Shown piece after piece: positions 40,568 to 51,400 of a stretch of 64,000 bases of DNA. The notes below the pieces were generated by a model. The model made no database searches. It saw only the letters and a program-made list of their open reading frames with translations, and had not been told where the DNA came from. The number at the start of each line of letters is the position of its first letter. Within the stretch, counting starts at the first letter, position 1. A program made the position numbers and the translations under genes. This stretch comes from Streptomyces lacrimifluminis (GTDB lineage Bacteria > Actinomycetota > Actinomycetes > Streptomycetales > Streptomycetaceae): positions 33,760-97,759 of the forward strand of contig NZ_BMMU01000010.1 in NCBI RefSeq assembly GCF_014646095.1, in the 5' to 3' direction.

Positions 40568-40937
40568 CGCCCGCTCGGGCGTTCGTCCGCGTGGTCCGTC
40601 GTCTACGGGGTGTCGACGACGGCGTCGGTAGTCCGGACCGCAGAGGAAGTCGGCTCCGGGGGTATCGGGGGCATGCGGTCACCGCAATTAGCGCCCTGCT
40701 TCTTACCGGGGAGTGGGCCCTGCGGCATTTTCCGCGAGGCATCGATCGATTGGCGGGATCTATGCGCCATCTTGCCTCTGGTGTCCCTTGCACCCCCTCA
40801 AGTCCCTTGAGTCGCAGTTGAGTTCACGATTTCGCCGCATAGAATTCATCTCTCCGCTGCTCTTCATGCCTACGTTCACATGGCCATGACAGGTTGATCA
40901 TGGCTGGGGTGCAGCTGGTACGGGGGAAGGGCTGTCG
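40568..40937. other. Intergenic junction before the toxin region, with promoter
   Basis: 370 bp without a convincing gene. It starts with a short hairpin (CGCCC-GCTC-GGGCG, 40568-40581) and becomes less GC-rich after about 40680. It includes a good promoter at 40818-40845. It marks the change from the conserved tsa block to the accessory toxin region. Confidence 0.6.
40818..40845 (+). promoter_or_regulatory. Promoter of the LamG-RHS toxin operon
   Basis: TTGAGT (40818-40823), 16 nt, TAGAAT (40840-40845) is close to the vegetative sigma consensus TTGACN / TANNNT. It would start the mRNA near 40852, about 85 nt before the ATG at 40938, which has GGGAAGGG 7 nt upstream. Confidence 0.6.
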
Positions 40938-43900
40938 ATGTTTCGGCATGCGCGTAGAGGCAAAGGCGTGGGACTTTCAGTCGCACCGCTCGCGATCGGT
41001 GCTGGACTGGCTGTGACAGTCGGTCTCCTGCCAGTGGGAGCTCTCCCCATTGCCTGGGACCTTCAGTCGGCCTCCGCGTCCGAGCGCGCCACGAGCGCCC
41101 AACCGGCCTCTGCGGAAGCAGAATCCAGTACCGCGGCCACCGAGGACGAAGCACTCGCCCTGGCGAAGCGCCTGGGCAAGAAGGTGGAGGTGCTCTCGCA
41201 GCGCGGCGAGAGCAGCGACCTCTACGCCACCCCTGAGGGGCAACTGGAATCCCGCGAGTACATGCGGCCGGTCCGGACCCGGGTAGACGGCGAGTGGCGG
41301 CCCATTGACACTTCCCTCGCGGAGATCGGCACGGGCACCGACAAGGGCATGGTCGCGCCGAAGGCGGCTTCGGTCGGGCTGGCGTTCTCCGGTGGAGGCG
41401 AGGGACCGCTGGTACGCCTGGAACGCGCCGGGCGGACTTTCCAACTGTCATGGCCGGGCACCGTACCTGCGCCGCGACTGGACGGTGACACAGCCACCTA
41501 CCCCGAGATCCTGCCGGATGTGGACCTCCGGCTCGCGGCCCGGCCTGAGGGCTTCACCCAACTGCTTGTCGTCAAGTCGGCGGAAGCCGCCCAGGGCGAG
41601 GAACTCGCCGAGCTACGCTTCCAGTTGAGTACCGAGGGCTTGGTGGCAAGGGAGACCGCGACCGGCGGCCTCGAAGCGGTTGACGAGGGCGCTGGCGGTG
41701 TCGTCTTCGAGGCGCCCAAGCCGGTGATGTGGGACTCCAGCCCCGGGCCGCAGCAGACGCAGGGCCAGGGAACCGATACCGCAGACCTCGCATCGTTCCC
41801 GGACGCCTCCTCCGATGCGGCGCGAACAGGGGTCTCCCGGACCGCGGCCACGCAAACGGGAGCCGTGCAGGCTCTGCAAACTGTCCAAGGCGTCGAAGAG
41901 GCAGAGGAGCCCGGCGCCGGCGATTCGGGACGCCTGGAGCCCGTGGGCGTCGACATCCCGGCCAGCGGTGACGAACTCGTCCTCACCCCGGACCGCGAGC
42001 TGCTCACCGGCCCCGACACGGTCTATCCGGTGTTCATCGACCCTCAGGTGTACACACCACGCGCCACTGCTTGGACCATGGCCTCCCGGTACTGGGACAG
42101 CACACCCCAGTGGAAGTTCAACGGCGACCCGGACGCGGGCCTCGGCTACTGCGGCTGGGACTACTGCGCCCCGCAGGACGTGAAGCGGCTGTTCTACCAG
42201 ATCCCGACCACCAAGTACGCGGGCCGCAGCATCCTCAAGGCCGAGTTCACCGTACGTGAGACGCATGCCGCCTCCTGCCAGGCCCGCGAGGTGCAGCTGT
42301 GGCGGACCAAGGGCATCAGCTCGTCCACCACCTGGAACAGCCAGAACGCATCGGGGTTCTGGATCGACCGCCTGGAGACGCGGAGTTTCGCGTACGGGTT
42401 CGACGGCTGTTCCTCGGCCGACGCCGAGTTCAATGTGAAGGGCGTCGTGGCCCAGGCGGCGGCCAACAAGTGGCCGACGATCACCTTCGGGATGCGCGCC
42501 AGCGACGAAGGCGACCGCTACACCTGGAAGCGGTTCTCGGACGCCGCATACCTGAGGGTGACGTACAACCGTCCGCCGCCGCGGATCAGCACCTCGCAGC
42601 TCACCATGGATCCGGGCGGACCATGCCTGACGTCCGCCAATGCGGTGTCCATCCGCTCCCGCGCGACGATCAAGGCCAGCGATGTGACCGACCCCGACAA
42701 GGACCGGGTCTCGGTGCAGTTCCGGGCGCGGTGGGACTCGGGCAGCTGGCTCTCGGCACGGAGCACGATCAAGGCCTCCGGCTCGGACTTCTCCAGCACG
42801 CTGCCCACCAGTATTCCCACGGACAAGCTGATCGCTTGGGAGGTACGGGCCTGGGACGGCAAGGACGGGGACAACACCAGCGGCCAGTGGTCGGCCTGGA
42901 GTTCCCAGGGCGCCCACAACTGTTACTTCAGGTATGACCTGGGGGTGCCCGCCGGTCCTTCCATCGTCTCGGCGCAGTACCCGCGAGCCGACGACAGCGA
43001 CCCGAACGACCCCTGGTGGGACGGAGTGGGCCGGTACGGCACCTTCACTATTGACGCGCCGAACTCGGATGTCACCAAGTACTGGATCGGCGTCAACGGG
43101 TCGCCCAGCAGCAAGTACACGGTGACCACCACGGGCGGTGCCGCCAGGACGATCAAGGTGATGCCCACCAGGCCGGGCCCGAACTTCATCACAGCGAAGG
43201 CATTGGACGCGGCCGGAAATGTCTCCACCGAACCGCGGACCTACAATTTCCGGGTCCGCTCCGGTCAGCCCGACCGACTGTCCTGGCAACTGGACGAGGG
43301 CGCCGGGGCGAGCCAGCTCGCCGGCGCGGGGGGTGAGTGGCCCGCCACGATCAACGGGGTCAAGACCGGCGCCGAAGGCGTTACCGGAAGCGGCCTTGAA
43401 CTCGACGGCGTCGACGACTACGCGGCCACCGACTCCCCGGTGCTCAACACCGGCAAGAGCTTCTCGGTGTCGGTGTGGGCGAAGCTGCCCAGCGACCACC
43501 CTGCGTCCGGGAACGTCGCCGTCGCCCAGTCGGGTTCCAACACCAGCGGATTCGAGATCTACTACTCCACCTCGCTGGGTGGCTGGGTCTTCCTGCGGCA
43601 CTCGGTCGACGCCTTGGGCGGCACGGCGGCCCGAGCCGTACAACCTGCCTGTCCGGCCGGGGACACCACCTGCCTGGAGTCCCGGCTCAACACCTGGACA
43701 CATCTGGTGGGTGTCTTCGACAACGTCAACCACGTGATGAAGCTGTATGTGAACGGCAAGCTCGTCGGCACCGCTCCCTTCACCGCCCCCTGGGACGCGC
43801 GGGGCCGTACCTTCCTTGGCGCTGCATCCCACTACGGGACTGTCGAGAACTTCTTCAAGGGCTCCCTCGACGAGTTCCAGCTCTTCGACTACCAGCTCGA

Positions 43901-45383
43901 AGACGCCCAGGTGACCCGCCTGCACAACCGAAACCCGGTGGATACGGGCCGTCCCGCGAAGCTGGTCTTCCCGCTCGACGAGAAGGCGGACGACATCGCG
44001 TTGATAGGGCGAGCCCAGCCGGTCGCCGCTCAACTGCGCGGCGGAACCACCCCCGGAGCCGACGGTGTGAACGGTCGCGCGGTCGAGTTCGACGGGGTCG
44101 ACGACTACGCGACGGCCGGCCGGCCGGTCATGGATACCCACCAGAGCTTCGCGGTCTCCACCTGGGTCAAGCTGCCCAAGGACAAGGAGAGCCGGGCGAT
44201 GACGGCTGTCGCCCAGAGCAGCGCCAACATCACTGGCTTCGAGATCTACTACTCCACCTCGCTGGGTGGCTGGGTCTTCCTGCGGCCCTCCGCCGATGCC
44301 TCGAACGCCACTCCCGTCCGGGCCGTCCAGACCGCCTGCCCCGCGAACACCAACTGTGCCGCAGCGCGACTCGGGCAGTGGAACCACGTTGTTGGCGTCT
44401 ACGACATCGACGCCTCCGAGATCCGGCTCTACGTCAATGGCGTATTGGCGGCCACAACCGCCTACACCACGCCATGGCTGGCCACCGGCGAGGTCACTCT
44501 GGGAGGTGCCAAGGGCGCCAGTGGGCTGATCAGTCCGCTCAAGGGCGCGATCGACGACGTGCGGCTCTATGACCGGGCCGTCTCCGACGACGAGGTGCGG
44601 CAGCTGTTCAGGCAGCGGCCGTTGGTCAAGAGCCGATGGAAGTTCGAGACCGTCTCAAGCGCTGCTACACCAGTCACTCCGGACTCCGGTCCCATGGGTG
44701 CAGGACTCGATCTCTACAACGGCGCCAAAATCGGGCCGCCCAGTTGGGTCGACGGCGACCTGATACTGAATGGCGTCAACCAGTACGCCGCTACTGCGGC
44801 CGGGACCGTGCCGCTCGACACCGAGGCTAGTTTCACCGTCAGTGCCTTCGCACAGGCGGCTGCCACTCCGACCGGTTCGGTCGCGTTGCTCAGTGCACCG
44901 GGCACGAACAAGGACGCTTTCTCCGTGCGGTACATCCCGAGTACTACCCCGGGAGCCGACGGCGGCCGTTGGCGGATCACCACCGCCGAGGCGGACAAGA
45001 CTGGCGCCGCGTCTGCCGACGTGGAGAACGGGCAGTTCTACGGTCCCAAGGACTGGACGCATCTGGCCTTGGTTTATGACGGCTTCGCCCACGAGATGCG
45101 GCTCTACGTCAACGGCAAGCTTGAGGAAGTCGCTTGTAAAGACACCGACGAGGACGGCGAACCCGATGTAGCGGGCTGCACCGACCAGGTCTCGTCGGCC
45201 GAGAACGTGCTGACCTTCAAGGCTGTTCAGTCGCTCCAACTCGGCCGTGACCGGGCCGGCAGGTACTGGCCCGGTTCGGTCTCCGACGTCTGGACATTCC
45301 AAGGCGCGCTGAACGACACCCAGATCGGACACCTCGCGACCGGGCAGCCCGGCGCCGACACGACCGTCCCCGGCAACGACTGA
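40938..45383 (+). CDS. Large secreted protein with DNRLRE-like and three LamG domains
   Basis: 1481 aa. The basic N-terminus and hydrophobic stretch (about 11-40) are a signal peptide. Residues about 95-260 (DVDLRLAARPEGFTQLLVVK) and 355-545 form a DNRLRE-like wall-protein module (YPVFIDPQVY, WRTKGISSSTTWNSQN, ITFGMRASDEGDRYTWKRF). Residues 545-770 are Ig-like. Three concanavalin-like LamG domains follow at about 776-1000, 1010-1220 and 1233-1464 (EFDGVDDYAT, FEIYYSTSLGGWVFLR, LYVNGKL, DEFQLFDYQLEDAQV). It is 60 bp upstream of the RHS toxin gene and probably co-transcribed. LamG domains suggest glycan or surface binding, so it may carry or dock the toxin. No enzymatic motif seen. Confidence 0.85.
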   Translation: MFRHARRGKGVGLSVAPLAIGAGLAVTVGLLPVGALPIAWDLQSASASERATSAQPASAEAESSTAATEDEALALAKRLGKKVEVLSQRGESSDLYATPEGQLESREYMRPVRTRVDGEWRPIDTSLAEIGTGTDKGMVAPKAASVGLAFSGGGEGPLVRLERAGRTFQLSWPGTVPAPRLDGDTATYPEILPDVDLRLAARPEGFTQLLVVKSAEAAQGEELAELRFQLSTEGLVARETATGGLEAVDEGAGGVVFEAPKPVMWDSSPGPQQTQGQGTDTADLASFPDASSDAARTGVSRTAATQTGAVQALQTVQGVEEAEEPGAGDSGRLEPVGVDIPASGDELVLTPDRELLTGPDTVYPVFIDPQVYTPRATAWTMASRYWDSTPQWKFNGDPDAGLGYCGWDYCAPQDVKRLFYQIPTTKYAGRSILKAEFTVRETHAASCQAREVQLWRTKGISSSTTWNSQNASGFWIDRLETRSFAYGFDGCSSADAEFNVKGVVAQAAANKWPTITFGMRASDEGDRYTWKRFSDAAYLRVTYNRPPPRISTSQLTMDPGGPCLTSANAVSIRSRATIKASDVTDPDKDRVSVQFRARWDSGSWLSARSTIKASGSDFSSTLPTSIPTDKLIAWEVRAWDGKDGDNTSGQWSAWSSQGAHNCYFRYDLGVPAGPSIVSAQYPRADDSDPNDPWWDGVGRYGTFTIDAPNSDVTKYWIGVNGSPSSKYTVTTTGGAARTIKVMPTRPGPNFITAKALDAAGNVSTEPRTYNFRVRSGQPDRLSWQLDEGAGASQLAGAGGEWPATINGVKTGAEGVTGSGLELDGVDDYAATDSPVLNTGKSFSVSVWAKLPSDHPASGNVAVAQSGSNTSGFEIYYSTSLGGWVFLRHSVDALGGTAARAVQPACPAGDTTCLESRLNTWTHLVGVFDNVNHVMKLYVNGKLVGTAPFTAPWDARGRTFLGAASHYGTVENFFKGSLDEFQLFDYQLEDAQVTRLHNRNPVDTGRPAKLVFPLDEKADDIALIGRAQPVAAQLRGGTTPGADGVNGRAVEFDGVDDYATAGRPVMDTHQSFAVSTWVKLPKDKESRAMTAVAQSSANITGFEIYYSTSLGGWVFLRPSADASNATPVRAVQTACPANTNCAAARLGQWNHVVGVYDIDASEIRLYVNGVLAATTAYTTPWLATGEVTLGGAKGASGLISPLKGAIDDVRLYDRAVSDDEVRQLFRQRPLVKSRWKFETVSSAATPVTPDSGPMGAGLDLYNGAKIGPPSWVDGDLILNGVNQYAATAAGTVPLDTEASFTVSAFAQAAATPTGSVALLSAPGTNKDAFSVRYIPSTTPGADGGRWRITTAEADKTGAASADVENGQFYGPKDWTHLALVYDGFAHEMRLYVNGKLEEVACKDTDEDGEPDVAGCTDQVSSAENVLTFKAVQSLQLGRDRAGRYWPGSVSDVWTFQGALNDTQIGHLATGQPGADTTVPGND
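43551..44285 (+). repeat. Exact 48-bp direct repeat in the first two LamG domains
   Basis: 43551-43598 and 44238-44285 are identical (beginning TTCGAGATCTACTACTCCAC), encoding FEIYYSTSLGGWVFLR in both domains. The two domains are otherwise diverged, so this patch shows recent gene conversion or strong conservation after duplication. Confidence 0.9.
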
Positions 45384-45443
45384 CCGTCACGACTGGCTTC
45401 CACGACATCGGCCTCACACCCACACGAGGGATGAAGAACGAGG

Positions 45444-48400
45444 ATGAACGGCAGAACCCGCAAGCGAGTTCGTATGTTGCGCCGCCGCGTCGCACTGGCC
45501 TCGGCCGCGGTCATGATCGGCACTCTCCTCCAAGCCGTGACACAGACTGAAGGCGTCGCCGCCGACCGCGGCACTGGACGCCCCGACCTGCCCACGTCCG
45601 AGAAGCCGGTTTCCGTCACGCCGGTCGCGATCCCCCGGCGCCCGGCCGCGAAGGGCCCCCGTATCCCTCAGGAAGCCCCGCGAGCCACCTGGCCAAGGGC
45701 CGCATCGGCGACCGTTGAGCTCAACGGTCGCTCCTCGTCCGTCGTACGTGCGAAGGGCATGCCCCTGTCCCTGGGCAGGGTGAAGACGAAGGCGAAGCCG
45801 GTCGACGGCACCTCGGTCGAGACCCGCTTTTACGACCGCCGGACCTCTCAGCGCGCCGGTTCGGACGGCCCCCTGTTCACCTTGAAGCCCTCGAAGCCGC
45901 TGAAGACCAGGGCGGCCGTAAGCACCCGCCTCGACTACTCCTCCTTCGCCGGAGCGTTCGGCGGCGGGTACGCAGCCCGGCTGCGCCTCGTCGAACTGCC
46001 CGCGTGCGCGCTGACCACGCCGACCGAGGCCAAGTGCCGTACTGCCAAGCCCGTCAAGACTGCCAACGACACCGAGCGGCAGACCCTCACCGCTGACAGC
46101 GTCCCCTTGCGCGCCTCCGGGGCCACCGTCCTGGCAGCCGTCGCCGACGACGCGAGCATGGGCGGCGACTACAAGGCGACCCCGCTCTCCCCGTCCGCCG
46201 CGTGGAGCACGAGCCTCAACACCGGTGACTTCTCCTGGCAGTACGACATGGGAGTGCCGGACGTCCCGGGCGGGCTGACGCCGAGCGTGGGTCTGTCGTA
46301 CTCCTCGGGCTCGATCGACGGCCGGACGGGCAACAGCAACAACCAGGCCTCGTGGGCGGGCGACGGCTTCGACATCTGGCCGGGGTCGATCGAGCGCCGC
46401 TACAAGTCGTGTGCGGACGACGGAGTGGAGAACGCGGACGGCGGCAGGCCGGGCGATCTGTGCTGGGCCTATGACAACGCGTTCATCTCGTTCAACGGCA
46501 AGGGCGGCGAGCTGGTGCCGAACGGCACCGACAAGTTCAAGCTGAAGAACGACGACGGCACGAAGATCGAGCGGAAATTCGGCTCCACGACGGACGTGCG
46601 TGCCAACAAGGCCCGAAACGACGAGTACTGGAAGGTCACCACCCCCGACGGGACGCAGTACCACTTCGGCTACAACCGCCTGCCGGGCTGGGCGGACGGC
46701 AAGGAGGCCACCGACTCCACCTGGACCGTCCCGGTCTTCGGCAACAACACCGCCGAACCCTGCCATGCCTCGACGTTCGCCGCCTCCTGGTGCGAGCAGG
46801 GCTGGCGATGGAACCTCGACTACGTCGTCGATCCGCACGGCAACGCGATCGCGTACTACTACGACAAGGAGCTGAACTCCTACGGCCGTAACCTCAAGGC
46901 GGAGGACGACACCCGTTACACGCGCGGTGGCTTCCTCGACCGGATCGAGTACGGGCTCAAGTCGTCCACCATGTACTCGGCGCAGGCACTGGCCAAGGTC
47001 GACTTCACGAGCGGCGAGCGCTGCCTGCCGAACGCGCAGACCACCTGTGCGTCCATTGGCAGTGACGCCTTCTACTGGTACGACACCCCGTGGGACCTGA
47101 ACTGCGACGAGGGCGCGACCTGCGACAAGGGGCGGCTGTCCCCGGTGTTCTTCACCAGGAAGCTGCTCGCTTCGGTCAAAACCCAGGTCCTGAAGTCCGG
47201 TTCCTACGCTGACGTCGACTCCTGGAAACTTGCCCACCGCTGGGGCATGGCCGACATCGACTACCAGCTGGAGCTGGACTCCATCCAGCGCACCGGCCAC
47301 ACCGCCACCCCCGCGGTCACTCTTCCGAAGACCACGTTCTCCTACGTCCAGCTCGACAACCGCCTGGACAGGACCGGCGACGGCTTCGCCCCGTTCACCA
47401 AGGATCGGCTGGCCACCGTCTCGGACGAGGCGGGCGGTCAGATCGACGTCGGCTACTCCGCCCCGGCGTGCGACTTCGACGCGCTACCGACTCCGCAGAC
47501 CAACACCACCCGCTGCTTCCCGCAGTACCTCGGCGGCACCCCCACCGACGACCCCGACCTGCACTGGTTCAACAAGTACGTCACCTCCACCGTCACTCTG
47601 ACCGACCGCACGGGTGGCTCCCCGGACCGGATCACGTCGTACGACTACCTCGGCGGCGCGGCCTGGCACTACGACGACGATGACGGGCTGACGAAGGAGA
47701 AGTCCAAGACCTGGTCGCAGTGGCGCGGCTACGGCCGCGTCCGGGTGATGACCGGAGGCGAGGGCGGGCCGTCGGCGATGCGGACGCAGGCCGACAGCTA
47801 CTTCCTGCGTGGCATGGACGGAGACCGCCTCGCACCGAGCGGCGGCGCGAAGGAGGTCAGCGTCGGCCTGGGCACGGGCGAGGGCGCCGCGCTCACCGAC
47901 CACGACTCGGCTGCCGGGTTCCTGTACAAGACGGTCAGCTACTCCGGGCCCGGCGGCAACGTGCTGGCCAAGACCGTCAGCCGGCCATGGCACCACCAGA
48001 CCGCGAGCAAGGTGCGTGACTGGGGCACGGTCACCGCCAACCTCACCGGCACCGACCAGACCAGGACCTGGACCTCGCTGGACAACGGGGTGGGAGACAG
48101 GTGGCGTACGACCACGTCGGACTACAGCTTCGAGACCACGGCCGGCCGGATCACCCAGACCAACGACCTCGGTGACGACTCCACATCGGCCGATGACAAG
48201 TGCACCCGCACCACCTACCCGGCGGCCGGGGCGATCCTCTCCCTGCCCTCCCGGGCCGAGTCGGTCGCCAAGGCGTGCGGTGCCACGACCGACCGTGCCA
48301 AGGACGTCATCTCCGACGTCCGCACCGCCTACGACGGTCTCGCGTACGACGCGGCGCCCACCAAGGGCGATCCGAGGGCGACCGCCATGCTCAAGTCCCA

Positions 48401-51400
48401 CGACGGCACCACCGCCACGTACACGGAGACCAGCGCCACCTACGACGCGTACGGCCGCAAGCTCACCAGTAACGACCTGAACGGGACCGTCACCGTCAAG
48501 GCCGGCGTCCTGGCCCGGGCGGACCGCACCGACGGGCGTACCACCACGACTGCCTACACCCCGACCACTGGCTTCCCCACCTCCGCCAAGGTCACCACGC
48601 CACCCGTGAAGACCGGTGACAGCGCCACCGCTCAGACCTTCACCACAACCAATGACCCGCTGCGCGGGGTGCCGCTGACCCAGACCGACACCAACGACAA
48701 GGTCACCAACTTCGCGTACGACGCCCTGGGCCGCACGGCCAAGGTGTGGCTCGCCGACCGGGGAACCGGCGACGTGCCCACGTACGAGTACACCTACACC
48801 CTCGCAGACAGGCAGCCGATCGCCGTCGGTACCAAGACCCTCGGCAACAACGGCGCCCAGGTCACCTCGTACGTCCTCTACGACGGCTTCCTGCGCCCTC
48901 GTCAGACGCAGGACCCCGGGCCGGATGGCGGCGTGCTGCTCTCCGACACCTTCTACGACGAACGGGGCCTGACGGCCAAGGAGTTCCTGCCCTACTACGC
49001 GGCGAAGAAGCCGTCCACGACGCTGCTCAAGCCGCAGGACGCACTTGGCGTGGAGCTCCAGAACCGCTACGCCTACGACGGTCTGGGCCGGCCGACCGAG
49101 CACCGGCAGATCCTCGGCAACGGCGACGGCGGCACGGTCCTCAACACCACGAGGACGATCTACGGCGGCGACCGGACCACGGTCATCCCCCCGGTCGGCG
49201 GCACCGCCACCACGACGCTCACGGACGCCCGCGGCCAGACGACCGAACTACGCCAGCACCACCAGCGCACCGCGGACTCCGCGTACGACACGACGAGGTA
49301 CGGCTTCTCACAGAGCGGAGACGTGTCCAAGGTCACGGACCCGGCGGGCAACGAGTGGACGTACGAGTACGACCTGCTCGGCCAGCTCAAGCGGGCCAAG
49401 GACCCGGACAAGGGTGAACTCAACTACTTCTACGACGACCGCGGCCTGCTCACCTCCACTGCGGACGCCCGCAGCACGCTCGCGTACATCTATGACGGCC
49501 TCGGCCGCAAGACCGAGCTGCGGTCCGGGTCCGCGACAGGCCCTCTGCGCGCCAAGTGGACATACGACACGATCAGCGGCGCCAAGGGACACATCGCCGA
49601 GTCCACCCGCTACGCCGACGACGGCCAGGCATACACCTCGAAGGTCGTCGCCTACGACCGCCTCTACCGGCCGCTGCGCACCTCCGTCACGATCCCGGAC
49701 ACGGAGGCGAACAAGGGTCTGGCAGGCACCTACCTGTCGACCGCCACTTACAAGGAGTCAGGTCAGATCGGCAGCGTCGGCCTGCCCAAGGCCGGTGCCC
49801 TGGCCGCGTCGTCGGTGGCCTACGCTTACGAGGACGAAACGCTGCGGCCGATCATCGTGGACGGCCGGGAGGGCATCAAGTCCTCGGTCAAGTACAGCCT
49901 GACCGGTGATCCGCTCCAATACGAACTGTCCAACGCGGGCGGCAAGTTCGCCTGGATCACCAACGAGTACGAGCCCGGTACCCGGCGGCTGGCCCTCAGC
50001 CGAGTGAACCGTCAGGACATCGCGGGCGTCGACCAGGCCTCCAGCTTCCGCTATGACGAGATCGGCAATGTCCTCTCCGTCTCGGACACCTCCCGCTCCG
50101 GCACGGACACCCAGTGCTTCGACTACGACCACCTGCGCCGCCTGACGGAGGCCTGGACCCAGTCCACCGGCACCTGCGCGAGTGCGCCCGGAGCGTCCGT
50201 ACTCGGCGGCCCGGCGCCGTACTGGCAGTCGTACACCTACGACAAGATCGGCAACCGGCGCACCGAGGTCGAGCACGACGTCACGGGCGATGCCGCGAAG
50301 GACGTCTCCAGCACCTACGACTACCCCGTGCCCGGTGCGAACGTGGTCCGTCCGCACGCGCTGAAGACCGTCACGCGGACCGGCCCTGGTGTCGTCGCGG
50401 GCGACAGCTTCACCTACGACGCGACCGGCAACACCGACAAGCGGACACTGGGCAGCGGCACCACACAGGACCTCGACTACGACGCTGAGGGACGGCTGGC
50501 GAAGGTCACGGAACCGGTCGAGGGCGGATCACCGAAGATCACCGAGTACGTCTACGACGCCGACGGCAACCGTCTGATCGCCCGCACCCCGACCGAGACC
50601 ACCGCCTACCTGGGCGCGACCGAGATCTCGGTGGCCAAGGGCACGACAACTCCCAAGGTCACCCGCTACATCGCTCTCGGCGGCGGCCACCAGGCGATCC
50701 AGGGCAACGACGGCAAGGTCTCCTTCACGACCGCCGACCACCACGGCACCGCGCTCCTCGCCATCGACGCCACCACCCAGCAGCTCAGCCAGCGCCGCGC
50801 CAAGCCCTTCGGCGGCACCCGGGGCCCGGAGCCGGCGTCCTGGCCAGGCACGAAGGGCTTCGTCGGCGGCACGAAGGACGCCTCGACGGGCCTGACCCAC
50901 CTGGGTGCCCGCGAGTACGACCCGGCCACGGGCCGCTTCCTCTCGGTCGACCCGCTCATGGACCTGACCGACCCGCAGCAGATCAACGGCTACAACTACG
51001 GCAACAACAACCCGCTCACCTTCATGGACCCGATGGGCACGGAGCCGCACACCGGCGACCCTTGCCTGTACGACCTCGCCGACTGCTCCCAGGAGATCCA
51101 GGACTCCGTCGGCTACGACCCGAAGACGGGGACGGCGGATCCGGCGAAGGCGAAGAGCTCCGAAAACGTGACCGCTTCCTCGGGGGACAGCCCTGCGCGG
51201 ACGGTCAACATCAGGCAGGAGGACGGCTACGTCCTGATCGAGAACCAGCAGGTTCCGACGGCCCGCGAACTGGAGGCGAGGTTCCCCCAGTACGCAGAGG
51301 AGAAACGGGTCAAGGTCTGGGCTCAGGGCATGTGCCGCACGGCGGATGACCAGAAGTCGGCCTTCTGCGGTGCTGCCGAGGCCCTCGGCCTGGTCACCCA

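Noticed and set aside
40591..40821. Plus-strand 76-codon frame between the 84-aa gene and the LamG gene
   Set aside because: No ribosome site or family resemblance, and the upstream promoter elements for the LamG gene lie at its end.
41613..44387. Minus-strand frame of 924 codons in the LamG gene
   Set aside because: Antisense to clear LamG domains; no recognisable product.
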